Positions 55,916 through 64,000 of a DNA stretch of 64,000 bases are shown here, in pieces (the first letter of the stretch is position 1; each line of letters starts with the position of its first letter). Origin of the DNA: Russula earlei (Eukaryota > Basidiomycota > Agaricomycetes > Russulales > Russulaceae). The DNA is taken from positions 1 to 64,000 of the forward strand of contig JAGFNK010000257.1 in assembly GCA_025769875.1 (NCBI GenBank), written 5' to 3'. The position numbers were made by a program, and so were the translations under genes. The notes beneath the pieces were generated by a model. That model was not told the origin of the DNA and ran no database searches. It saw only the letters and a program-made list of their open reading frames with translations.

Positions 55916-58003
55916 GTACCGCACTGAAGGAGAATCCGTCGACCTGGCGCACCAACCTCTGATCGGACACCAGCTACGCTCTGCGACGTGCCAAAGGCTT
56001 CCGTCGCAGGCCAATGGGCAGTGAGGGTGGTCCCTCAACAGCGTCCCACGCATATGTGTCACAGAGATGGCCTCCGAGAGAAAGGGAATGGTCCTCTTAA
56101 TCTTGAGGTCGAAAGAGTCAGCATGGCAGCGCCTTCACGAGGCTCCCAGAGAGATGGAATACCACCACCTAATTACGACCGATTACGGAGCTTATCCATC
56201 TCCCAGGTCTACAGAGTCTATCGCGAAAATGATACCAGGGGGTTCGGCACCAGCTACGCTCTGCGACGTGCCAAAGGCTTCCATCGCAGGCCAATGGGCA
56301 GTGAAGGTGGTCCCTCAACAGCGTCCCACGCATATGTGTCACAGAGATGGCCTCCGAGAGAAAGGGAATGGTCCTCTTGATCTTGAGGTCGAAAGAGTCA
56401 GCATGGCATCGCCTTCACGAGGCTCCCAGAGAGATGGAATACCACCACCTAATTACGACCGATTACGGAGCTTATCCATCTCCCAGGTCTACAGAGTCTT
56501 TCGCGAAAATGATACCAAGGGGGTTCGGCACCAGCTACGCTCTGCGACGTGCCAAAGGCTTCCGTCGCAGGCCAATGGGCAGTGAGGGTGGTCCCTCAAC
56601 AGCGTCCCACGCATATGTGTCACAGATATGGCCGCCGAGAGAAAGGGAATGGTCCTCTTGATCTTGAGGCATCGAGAGAGTCGGCATGGCATCGCCTTCA
56701 CGAGGCTCCCAGGGAGATGGTGGGCATTCCATCTAATTACGACCGATTACAGAGCTTATCCATCTCCCAGGTCTACTGGGTCTTTCGCGAAAACGATACC
56801 AAGGGGGTTCGGCACCGGCTACGCTCTGCGACATGCCAAAGGCTTCCGTCACAGGCTACGAAGGGCAGGCACAGATGGCATAACATCAGCTGCACTGCAC
56901 ATCGCGCTTTTGTACCGCACGGAAGGAGAATCCGTCGACCTGGCGCACCAACCTCTGATCGGACACCAGCTACGCTCTGCGACGTGCCAAAGGCTTCCAT
57001 CGCAGGCCAATGGGCAGTGAGGGTGGTCCCTCAACAGCGTCCCACGCATATGTGTCACAGAGATGGCCGCCGAGAGAAAGGGAATGGTCCTCTTGATCTT
57101 GAGGCATCGAGAGAGTCGGCATGGCATCGCCTTCACGAGGCTCCCAGGGAGATGGTGGGCATTCCATCTAATTACGACCGATTACAGAGCTTATCCATCT
57201 CCTAGGTCTACTGGGTCTTTCGCGAAAACGATACCAAGGGGGTTCGGCACCGGCTACGCTCTGCGACATGCCAAAGGCTTCCGTCGCAGGCTACGAAGGG
57301 CAGGCACAGATGGCATAACATCAGCTGCACTGCACATCGCGCTTTTGTACCGCACGGAAGGAGAATCCGTCGACCTGGCGCACCAACCTCTGATCGGACA
57401 CCAGCTACGCTCTGCGACGTGCCAAAGGCTTCCGTCGCAGGCCAATGGGCAGTAAGGGTGGTCCCTCAACAGCGTCCCACGCATATGTGTCACAGAGATG
57501 GCCGCCGAGAGAAAGGGAATGGTCCTCTTGATCTTGAGGCATCGAGAGAGTCGGCATGGCATCGCCTTCACGAGGCTCCCAGGGAGATGGTGGGCATTCC
57601 ATCTAATTACGACCGATTACAGAGCTTATCCATCTCCTAGGTCTACTGGGTCTTTCGCGAAAACGATACCAAGGGGGTTCGGCACCGGCTACGCTCTGCG
57701 ACATGCCAAAGGCTTCCGTCGCAGGCTACGAAGGGCAGGCACAGATGGCATAACATCAGCTGCACTGCACATCGCGCTTTTGTACCGCACGGAAGGAGAA
57801 TCCGTCGACCTGGCGCACCAACCTCTGATCGGACACCAGCTACGCTCTGCGACGTGCCTAAAGGCTTCCGTCGCAGGCCAATGGGCAGTGAGGGTGGTCC
57901 CTCAACAGCGTCCCACGCATATGTGTCACAGAGGTGGCCGCCAGGAGAAAAGGAATGGTCCTCTTGATCTTGAGGCATCGGAAGAGTCGGCATGGCATCG
58001 CCT
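55905..58003 (+). repeat. 2.1-kb tandem array with 280-bp and 435-bp units
   Basis: The anchor C-A-C-C-A/G-G-C-T-A-C-G-C-T-C-T-G-C-G-A-C begins at 55968, 56248, 56529, 56813, 56964, 57248, 57399, 57683 and 57834. Spacings are 280, 281, 284, then alternating 151 and 284 (435 in total). The 151-bp piece inserts into the older 280-bp unit and contains sequence also seen at the AOX edge (about 55915-55968). Units are more than 95 percent alike by eye. ORFs through the array exist because 435 is divisible by 3; no protein is recognised. Confidence 0.9.
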
Positions 58004-58004
58004 T

Positions 58005-58480
58005 CTGTGAAGAGAGGTCAGGAATAGCAATCATCAAAAATAAAAGAGAACAGAAAAGAGGAAGAAAAATATACCGAGTGAAGCGAAGGAGAGGGAAGTG
58101 GAAAGCGGTGGTGGTGGGTGTTTGGTGGGTCAGAAGATGGGGAGGGCAAACCAACCCACTCAGCTTCAAGGTCACGTTACGAGTTGTCACTTCGGTCATA
58201 AGTTTGGCACGGTCCACATCAAAGGACGTAGGTCAAGCAGTATTTTACTAAGGGAACCGGAACGTATCCCATACATTTGATAGCTCAAATCACAAGGTGA
58301 AAGGACTCTCATCAAAGGCAACCAGAACATGAGAATCGTACTGAAAGACGACGAAACCGTAACATGAGTATGTACATGAAAGACAAAGGGCCATGTCATG
58401 GTTCCACCGATTCCGCGGCCAGCAGGGTCCAAGTTCTGCTTTGTGTGTCAATATTGAATCAATTGGAGCAGGAATAGACC
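58005..58480. other. No recognised gene
   Basis: Includes the 3' side of the next gene; short ORFs only. Confidence 0.4.
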
Positions 58481-58483
58481 GAT

Positions 58484-59310
58484 GCACTCACCAGGTGATA
58501 TCAATATGCGCGTGGGGTCTCACTCGTTCGAAGCCCTCGGTTTCTTCACCAGCAAGGCACCACTCCTGTTCCGTTTCCTGGAGATGATAGTGCAGAAAGA
58601 CGGAACATTCGCCCAAGATTGCCGCCCAATGAGAGTCCTGTAGCTTCCTTGTCGATTTGACAAGGTCCCGAGTCTTGTCTCCCCATGCGCTTTCTGTAAA
58701 TCCCAGGCCACGAGCTCGGCCATCCGTTTCTCGCCCTGTCCGAAGGGCATCCTCTCCAGTTTGGAAAAGCGTGAGCCCACGCTCGGCCTAGATGAAGGTT
58801 GCTTTTCATCAACATGAAATACATCAAGCAAATCACATACTGCAGCCGTTGCAAGGGCTAAAGCTCCAACTTGCTTGCCATAGTCATGACTTACTCCGGA
58901 TATCTTCTTAAGGTGCTGTGAGTAGACTTCTGCCACGAGGCGAGAACAAAACGCTCCACGAGAGGCCTATGTGAGATGACCGTCATGCAAGACCTCAACT
59001 CCATTTAATAATATTGACGTACCTTGTCATCGGGATGTTTGTATACAAAAGTGAGATCCCTGAGTGCGTCTGCCACATACTCTTCACGATCAACTGCATG
59101 GGGGAATAAATTGGAGTTGGAAAATGTTTGAGACACTACGCGATATCCCGCTTTCCCCATCTCACTTCTCCAATTATTGAGTGTATTCTCAGCCTGAAGG
59201 GTGGTTAGACAATACCTCAGTGTTTTCCACAATGGCTACTTACCACGCGCATGACTGTAGATAGATCTTCCTGGCTGAGTTGCTCAGAGAAAACTCGAGC
59301 CCAAAGTTTG
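58484..59310 (-). CDS. Conserved Agaricomycete protein of unknown function, 5'-truncated
   Basis: Four minus-strand exons fit together in phase: 59310 to about 59235 (TEAAKLWARVFSEQLSQED, donor gtaagt), then to 59023 (NNWRSEMGKAGYRVV, DREEYVADALRDLTFVYKHP), 58966 to about 58850 (GAFCSRLVAEVYSQHLKKIS, GALALATAA; introns 58967-59022 and a second of about 55 nt), and about 58795-58484 (GLTLFQTGEDALRTG, WGDKTRDLVKS, LQDSHWAAILGE). The stop follows HIDITW. The arrangement (N-W-R, K-A-G-Y, Y-x-x-H-L, A-L-A-L-A-x-A-A-V/A-E-R, then W-G...K...H-W) is a pattern I associate with large uncharacterised Agaricomycete families such as DUF6532-type proteins; that label is tentative. Its 5' part is cut by repeat R1 at about 59311. 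Confidence 0.6.
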
Positions 59311-59595
59311 GCTGCCTCAGTGTGAATCGACGATGACGACAAACGCGTCATATGGGTCCGCGCGTAGACGTGTGGCTGGAGCAAGGGCAAGGCGAGTGAC
59401 GTCGACGGCGATCGTCTTGAGCCGTTGTCACAGTTCCCGGGCACAGAGCGGGGAACGCGGTGGGGACGACGTCGAGAGGGGAACGTGAGAGTGAGGGAGA
59501 AAGATGAAAGAAAGGGAAGGAGGACGCGTGGGAAGTGGGGGCAAGTGCAGGTCATGTGAGTTTCCCCGTCAGCGGGCTCATACACCTTACATCCC
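59311..59595. repeat. Dispersed repeat family R1, partial copy 3
   Basis: Carries the block with CGTCATATGGGTCC, GACGTCGACGGCGATCG and the end CAGCGGGCTCAT. It interrupts the upstream end of the conserved gene. Confidence 0.6.
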
Positions 59596-59621
59596 CAAGA
59601 CTTCACGTCTTCGACACGTTC

Positions 59622-59630
<9 letters not shown>

Positions 59631-59654
<24 letters not shown>
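59631..59654 (+). repeat. (AG)12 microsatellite
   Basis: Uninterrupted AG dinucleotide run, preceded by imperfect GA repeats from about 59621. Confidence 0.9.
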
Positions 59655-59659
59655 TCGAG

Positions 59660-60645
59660 CGCGTGTTGTGCACGCGTAGTTTCGAAGGAGGGAGAGAGAA
59701 GAGGGAAGCTTTGCAGGAGCGTTCAGTGAACAGACATTTTCACTAGCAGGCGAGGAGGTTAACGCAGAAACGGAAGACTGCACTGAGCTGCTATTCAAGA
59801 CCGTAGCTACTGGTCCTTAAATACTGTAGCAAAAGCAGGGGAGAATCAGGTAATCAAGAGACATGAGAGACGAGACAGAGTAGGTATGACGTCGCATAGG
59901 ATGTGAATGAACTGACGCGTATGACGAACTACAAGAAACGAGGCAAGAGACGGAGTCAGAGTCGTAAGGCAAGAAAACGAAGCGGAATGGGAATTTATAG
60001 TAGAACAGTATACCAGTCAAGAGCGTACCAAAAGTCCTATTCCTCCGACTGCGAGTCCATGAGCGCGGGGCGGCGCGGCGATGACGTAGTGGCGAGATAC
60101 TATGGGCAGCGAGCCCTCAGGTAGAGCGACGATGACGATGGAACGCGTCATCCGGGTCTGTGCGTAGATGTGTGGCGGGTGCGAGGACGATGCTTGAGGG
60201 ACGGTCACAGAGGGGCGAGAACCTGGTGAAAGGAGTTCGACGAAGGGCGAGAGTATAATGTGACGAAGAATGACGCAGATAAAGGAGACTAGTGGCGCAG
60301 GGGATAGAAGTAGGCGAGGCACGGCTGGACGACGATGATGTCGTGCCGTAGGTTGATGTGTGGAGGAGCCGAGCTCCGACTCTAAGACCGACGAAGGAGG
60401 CGTTGAGCGGCGAGGCGAGTGACGTCGAATGTTCTCGCTGTTCCTAGGTGGAGAGTGGGGATAATGACGTCGAGAGGGGGGCGCGCGAGGGAAAGAGAAG
60501 GAGAGGGAAGGGAAAGACGATAGTTGGAGGGAGGAAGGAGAGGAATGGGATGAAGACAAAGGAAAAGGGTGCATGGGTGCGGGTACAAGTCATAAGTATT
60601 TCCCGTCCAGCGGGCTCACACCCCTTACGGCGTCTTATCCTGTGT
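59660..60645. repeat. Dispersed repeat family R1, longest copy
   Basis: Matches 26440-27210, including the leader with A-A-G-A-C-C-G-T-A-G-C-T (about 59800), the core from 60035, and the end CAGCGGGCTCACACCCC (about 60609). CpG is largely retained, so this may be the youngest copy. No coding function recognised, and no hAT-type ends or target duplication were found around it. Confidence 0.6.
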
Positions 60646-60687
60646 TACAGTGAGCAGTGGTGGGAGTTAGTAGGAATCCACCTTACA

Positions 60688-61173
60688 TTAATGCGGGATC
60701 TCATTGTCAGGACGTGGTCGTTTTCTGATTTCTGACAGTTTTATGCTTTCTGCCATTAGACGTGCCTCCAAGTCCAATATCTTGGTTCTTAGATACCTGT
60801 TTTCTTCGCGTAACGTGGATAGTCGCCGGCACAAGGCTATTTTATCCTGTCGAAGGCTCAGGAACCGAAACCGCCATTGTCGCACGTTTTGGACTCTGAG
60901 TGCACGGCTCAGAGACTCATCCTTGTTGATCGTTGACTGTAAGCGATGGACATGCCATGCAGAGCATTCCTTGCAGGCAGAGGAATGTGTGATTGTCTGC
61001 AAGTCTTGGTTGTAGAACCAGGCCTGCCTGGGCTCGGGTTGAGGTACCTCCACCTCCTCCTCCTCCTCCTCCTCGTCTTCGATGGAGTATTCGGATATGT
61101 CGTCGTTCACGATATTGCCAAAGCCGTCCACAACTGGATCGCCGTTGTGATGAGGAGTAGATTCAGGCATCAT
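60688..61173 (-). CDS. Coiled-coil protein with acidic run, unknown function
   Basis: A single open frame of 161 codons from ATG at 61173 to the stop at 60688. The N-terminal part is acidic with a run of glutamates (DEEEEEEEEVEVP) encoded by a CTC-type trinucleotide repeat (about 61049-61080). A Cys/His cluster follows (SSACKECSAWHVH), then a long charged helix with leucine heptads (CRRLSTLREENRYLRTKILD). An in-frame TTG ten codons upstream was not chosen because two ATGs follow. No family recognised; it could be a short nuclear or scaffold protein, or one exon of a longer gene. Confidence 0.5.
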   Translation of the reverse strand: MMPESTPHHNGDPVVDGFGNIVNDDISEYSIEDEEEEEEEVEVPQPEPRQAWFYNQDLQTITHSSACKECSAWHVHRLQSTINKDESLSRALRVQNVRQWRFRFLSLRQDKIALCRRLSTLREENRYLRTKILDLEARLMAESIKLSEIRKRPRPDNEIPH

Positions 61174-61439
61174 GGAGATGGGACTGAGAGGAGACAAACA
61201 CAAATGGGATGCATGGAGTGGATTTTAAAGATGAACGGAAAGCGCGAGAAATGTAAGTGCACCAGCGCCCCGTTTCATACGGTCGATTGCGACTCCTTGA
61301 TTGCTGAATCTGAATACGGTAACGACTTTTACAGCTGCGACTGTCGAATAAGCGCCATCACCGCTTCTAGACATGACGCCGTCTGCATTTCGGGAAAATT
61401 CAAATGAGGCCTTGCGGCACTTGTGGGGATTGGCTCATT

Positions 61440-61545
61440 CTCATATTGGATCACACTGACGTACAAGCATAAGCATTACACTCATCCTGAGTTGGAAAAC
61501 AGCCAACGGTTGTGGGACTCTATGGCAGAGGCGATGGGAACGCGC
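61440..61545 (+). pseudogene. Possible relic of the pogo transposase tail (SAP-like region)
   Basis: The DNA around 61485-61535 closely resembles 42640-42690 in the pogo element (HPELE, then Q-R and W/G-L-Y/S-M). Only about 60 bases are shared, so this is a weak call. Confidence 0.35.
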
Positions 61546-61569
61546 GCGTCGGGAAGGTGGGCTAGACCG

Positions 61570-62450
61570 TTGACGCGGCATTGAGTTGCCATCGGCCGCG
61601 CGTGTTGCTCTTGTCGTCGTGTCTCGGCTGCGGCGGCGTGGTCGTCTCCAACTGAGGTGGTGGTGGACGCATGGGCAATGGCGCGTGGCGCGCGGCGTGC
61701 CTCCTGAGTTATCGGCGTGCCTGGGTGTGTCGGCGAACGGCCTGCGATGGTGGCGGCTTCTGCTTCTCTGAGGCGGCGGCGTGTTCTTCGTTATCTGTCA
61801 AGGGTTATCCATGCGGTAGCGGCCAAACACGAAGCGAAGAAGAGACTATCTGGTGGCCACCGCTTTCATCGTGCGATTCTTCGTGGGGTTGTACTATTTG
61901 TTAATGTCTTTTACGAGGCGTGGCGGCGAGACGGCGGTTGGCGGACATGAGATGACGGCGTGGTCGGGAAGCAGGGGCGTTGGCGGCAAACGCGAGTTCG
62001 TAGGCATAAGCGCAGGGGGCGCCGGAGGCATTGAGATGACGATCCTGATTGGGGGGGTGGGAGGCACGGCTGGCGATACCTTGGACGGAACTGAGGCACC
62101 AAAGGACGAGGCTGAGATGGCGGAAGCGGCTGGTGATGCTGGTGATACAACGGTGTAGGCGGCGGTGCTGGTGCTGGTTCTAGTGAAGGTGCCGGTGCTG
62201 GTGCTGGTGCTGGTGCTGGTGACGGTATGGGCGGCGGAGGGAAGAGCTGAGGTGGCAATGGACGTGACTGAGATGGCTGCCATCACGACTGGTGCTAAGA
62301 CGGCTGGGGCGAGCTGAGGTGGCGGCTAGACTGACTGAGATGACAGCTGGGATAAGATGGCTGTTGCGGGGGAAGCTGAGACGGTGGCGGTGGCTGGCAA
62401 TGCTGGCGATACGGCGGACCGGGCGGTACGGGGAGGGCGGGAAACGCGAA
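61570..62450. repeat. Low-complexity G/C/T-rich repeat, S/T/P-coding copy 3
   Basis: Short repeats of the type G-G-T-G-C-T (62165-62220) give long S/T/A/P-rich minus-strand frames similar to those at 14535-15323 and 23568-24748. It directly abuts the broken end of the PA2G4-like relic at about 62455. Confidence 0.5.
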
Positions 62451-62454
62451 ACGA

Positions 62455-63263
62455 AAAACGCACCTTCGACGGGCTTGCAGTCCCACGCCGCCGCCACCTT
62501 ACCCACCGCCTCCGTAACCTGCCAATTCTTGTTGCCCACGCGGCCCGCAGCGCGTCCGCACGACGGCCCGTCACGGGGCTCTCTGGCGTCGCCCCGACGA
62601 CGATCGTCTTGGCCGCGATCACCGCGAAGTCGTCAATGTGCGCGCCTAGGTGCAGCTTCACCACGTCGCCCTTGGCGAGCTTCTGTGCAGATAGTGGATC
62701 CGAGCTGCGTGTGCATGAGGAGCGGAACGGGGGGGGGAGTGGTTTTGGTTCGTGAGGAGAAATCGCGCGGGATGGATCGCGCAGCAGAGGAAGAGTGAGT
62801 GGGGGGACAAAGGGAGAGAAAAATAAGACGCACGATAGTGGCGAAAAGTGCGCGACGCAGTTGTTCACCGACATGGACGTCGGGAAAGTGAGTCCTGCAT
62901 CAACACAAACGGGAGAGAGAAAAATCAACAAAGAAAAAAAAAAACGAAGCGAAGGTGGTTTGAATCGGGACGGACAATCAGCTGCTCGTAGGTTCACAGG
63001 GTTTTCGCGCAGGAGGGGAGCGGGAGTTCTGGGAGGGACTGCACGAACCTTTAGAGACCTTGACTCCCGTCACGGACTTGTTGTACACGGCTGCGGTGCC
63101 CTCTTCGATAAGCTTGTCGCCCTCGACGCAGAGATCGAGGACGCTTGCACCATCAACGATCAATTCGACGAGCCTCTTCACCGCGACATTGACGATGTCG
63201 GGCGCACCCTTTCCGGACTGAGCAGTGATGTCTGGGCAGAAGGCGAGAAACGTGAGGAGTTTT
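62455..63263 (-). pseudogene. PA2G4/EBP1-like (methionine aminopeptidase-fold) gene relic
   Basis: Exon 63240-63049 encodes VKRLVELIVDGASVLDLC and GDKLIEEGTAAVYNKSV. After a 154-nt intron, 62894-62834 encodes FPTSMSVNNCVAHFSP. After a 129-nt intron (acceptor acgcag at 62705), 62704 onward encodes KLAKGDVVKLHLGAHIDDFA and SPVTGRRADALRAAW. An internal deletion of about 30 nt near 62545 shifts the frame before GNKNWQVTEAVGKVAAAW and DCKPVEG, where homology ends against low-complexity repeat DNA. The family (curved-DNA-binding/proliferation-associated 2G4) has a creatinase fold without peptidase activity and acts on ribosomes and RNA. The missing C-terminal half and frameshift mark this as a pseudogene, presumably with an intact copy elsewhere. 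Confidence 0.85.
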
Positions 63264-63470
63264 AAAAAATGGGGATGCTGTCAGTCGGGGTCAGCCGACA
63301 CCCTGCTCACGAAATTACAACGGCATTGAGAACGAGTGTGCAGGAGAAGAATGCGTTGGTGATTCTCTCCAGTGTCGAGATTGGGTAATTTGCGCGCCTT
63401 CTGCCTTCCGTGGATGTGGTAACCGTTTCTCAGGCTCCTCTCCGGAATCGAACCATTCCCATGTTTACCT
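63264..63470. other. No recognised gene
   Basis: Spacer between the PA2G4-like relic and the Plavaka fragment; nothing seen. Confidence 0.4.
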
Positions 63471-64000
63471 TCAGAATGCGATTTCATTCGCGTGATGATC
63501 TATGTATTTATTTACATAAAATGAATCAAATGCATCTAGTGAATAACTATAATGAAAATCAAGTGGTAGCCCTTTATTGCCATAAACTGGAATGAGATGG
63601 GCACCCCGCAGTAATGTATCTAGATGTAAAATGGATTGGTATCGTCTGCCAGTGGTGATGTCTGGGCGAACCACCCACAGCCCTGTTACAGGGTCACGTC
63701 TTACCCTCTTAAACCAGTGCGCAAGAGCACATGGGTAATGGACGTTTCCATATTCGAACGAGAATAAAACCATGACCCTTACCACAGTCATGCCTCTCAT
63801 CCCTGGCTTTGTCTCATCCTCAACAACAAATGCACAGTCACGACGTGGTCCACAGCCCCGCCATGACGGCGTAGAACGGATGCGCTCGCGCCGCATCCCA
63901 TGCGTTCCACTTGGATCGCTCGGTGCATAGAACGTTGCCACAGCCGAGTGAAACACGGAAATCTTGCCCGTGATCGGGGGTAGCTTGTTGGCGTCCTGAC
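63471..64000 (-). mobile_element. Plavaka transposase C-terminus, running off the window
   Basis: The minus-strand open frame from beyond 63956 to the stop at 63471 encodes the conserved tail of Plavaka (CACTA-like) transposases: SAVATFYAPSDPSGTHGMRR, RIRSTPSW, YPCALAHWF, TGLWVVRPD, ILHLDTLLRGAHLIPVYG, and the terminal SLDAFDSFYVNKYIDHHANE. It is well preserved compared with 14200-14530. The catalytic region would lie beyond 64000. Element ends are not visible. Confidence 0.85.

Noticed and set aside
56549..58010. Repetitive ORFs in the tandem array as a protein gene
   Set aside because: Unit lengths of 280 and 281 break frame, while only the 435-bp unit keeps it. No signal, domain or start context supports translation.
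62935..62946. A-run as a retrotransposon tail
   Set aside because: On the minus strand it is the polypyrimidine tract of the first intron of the PA2G4-like relic.
63430..63460. tRNA-like T-loop GGTTCGATTCC on the minus strand
   Set aside because: The flanking bases do not form the five-pair T stem, and no anticodon or acceptor arm fits.

Overview
The window is nuclear DNA of a filamentous basidiomycete, very probably an Agaricomycete. The evidence is many small introns (44-57 nt, consensus gt...ag), NACHT-WD40 receptors of the type expanded in mushroom-forming fungi, Agaricomycete-type F-box-like and kinase-like relics, and a transposon mix typical of that class (Plavaka, pogo, Helitron, Tad-like LINE, chromodomain Ty3/gypsy). 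Genus cannot be fixed from sequence alone. No rRNA, convincing tRNA or CRISPR array was seen.

The backbone is a segmental duplication present three times. Each copy carries a minus-strand NACHT-WD40 STAND receptor gene (NLR1 3430-7373, NLR2 30149-33561, NLR3 46081-50658) plus its 5' neighbourhood. In the NLR3 copy that neighbourhood is followed by an F-box-like gene (minus, 52121-52800) and a kinase-like relic (plus, 53137-54290). The NLR1 copy keeps the F-box part (11380-12060) and a sliver of the kinase-like gene. The NLR2 copy stops after about 0.7 kb. The receptors share one exon plan (seven exons, with the exon 3/4 junction unresolved) but carry 7, 3 and 12 WD repeats. In NLR1 and NLR2 the repeats differ almost only at a few fixed positions.

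Region by region: 1-3430 holds an SR-rich gene relic and the NLR1 3' flank. 3430-7373 is NLR1. 7519-8786 is a truncated LINE with a 9-bp target duplication. 9094-10309 is a hAT-like element with an 8-bp target duplication. 10350-12492 is CpG-depleted paralogous flank. 12496-13047 is a PIF/Harbinger-like MITE. 14200-14530 is a Plavaka fragment. 15324-23562 is a complete-length but decayed Ty3/gypsy element (TSD GTGGC) with a solo LTR nested in its protease region and an extra zinc-knuckle ORF. 24841-25721 is a solo LTR. 25968-27417 is a second hAT-like element. 29038-34330 is the NLR2 block. 34740-36700 has unrecognised coding fragments. 36760-38190 is a second SR-relic block. 38510-39340 is a small unrecognised spliced gene. 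39715-43050 is a pogo-type DNA transposon split by a solo LTR. 45380-45845 is a Helitron helicase fragment. 46081-54290 is the NLR3 block. 55240-55915 is an alternative-oxidase relic abutting a 2.1-kb tandem array (55905-58003). 58484-59310 is a 5'-truncated conserved gene. 60688-61173 is a coiled-coil ORF. 62455-63263 is a PA2G4/EBP1-like relic. 63471-64000 is the C-terminus of a Plavaka transposase running off the window.

Overall this looks like a receptor-gene nursery inside transposon-rich DNA. Receptor coding exons keep CpG while neighbouring duplicated DNA has lost it by C-to-T change, and many nonsense codons in the transposons are TGA at expected CGA sites. Together this suggests CpG methylation acting on repeats while the receptors stay intact.
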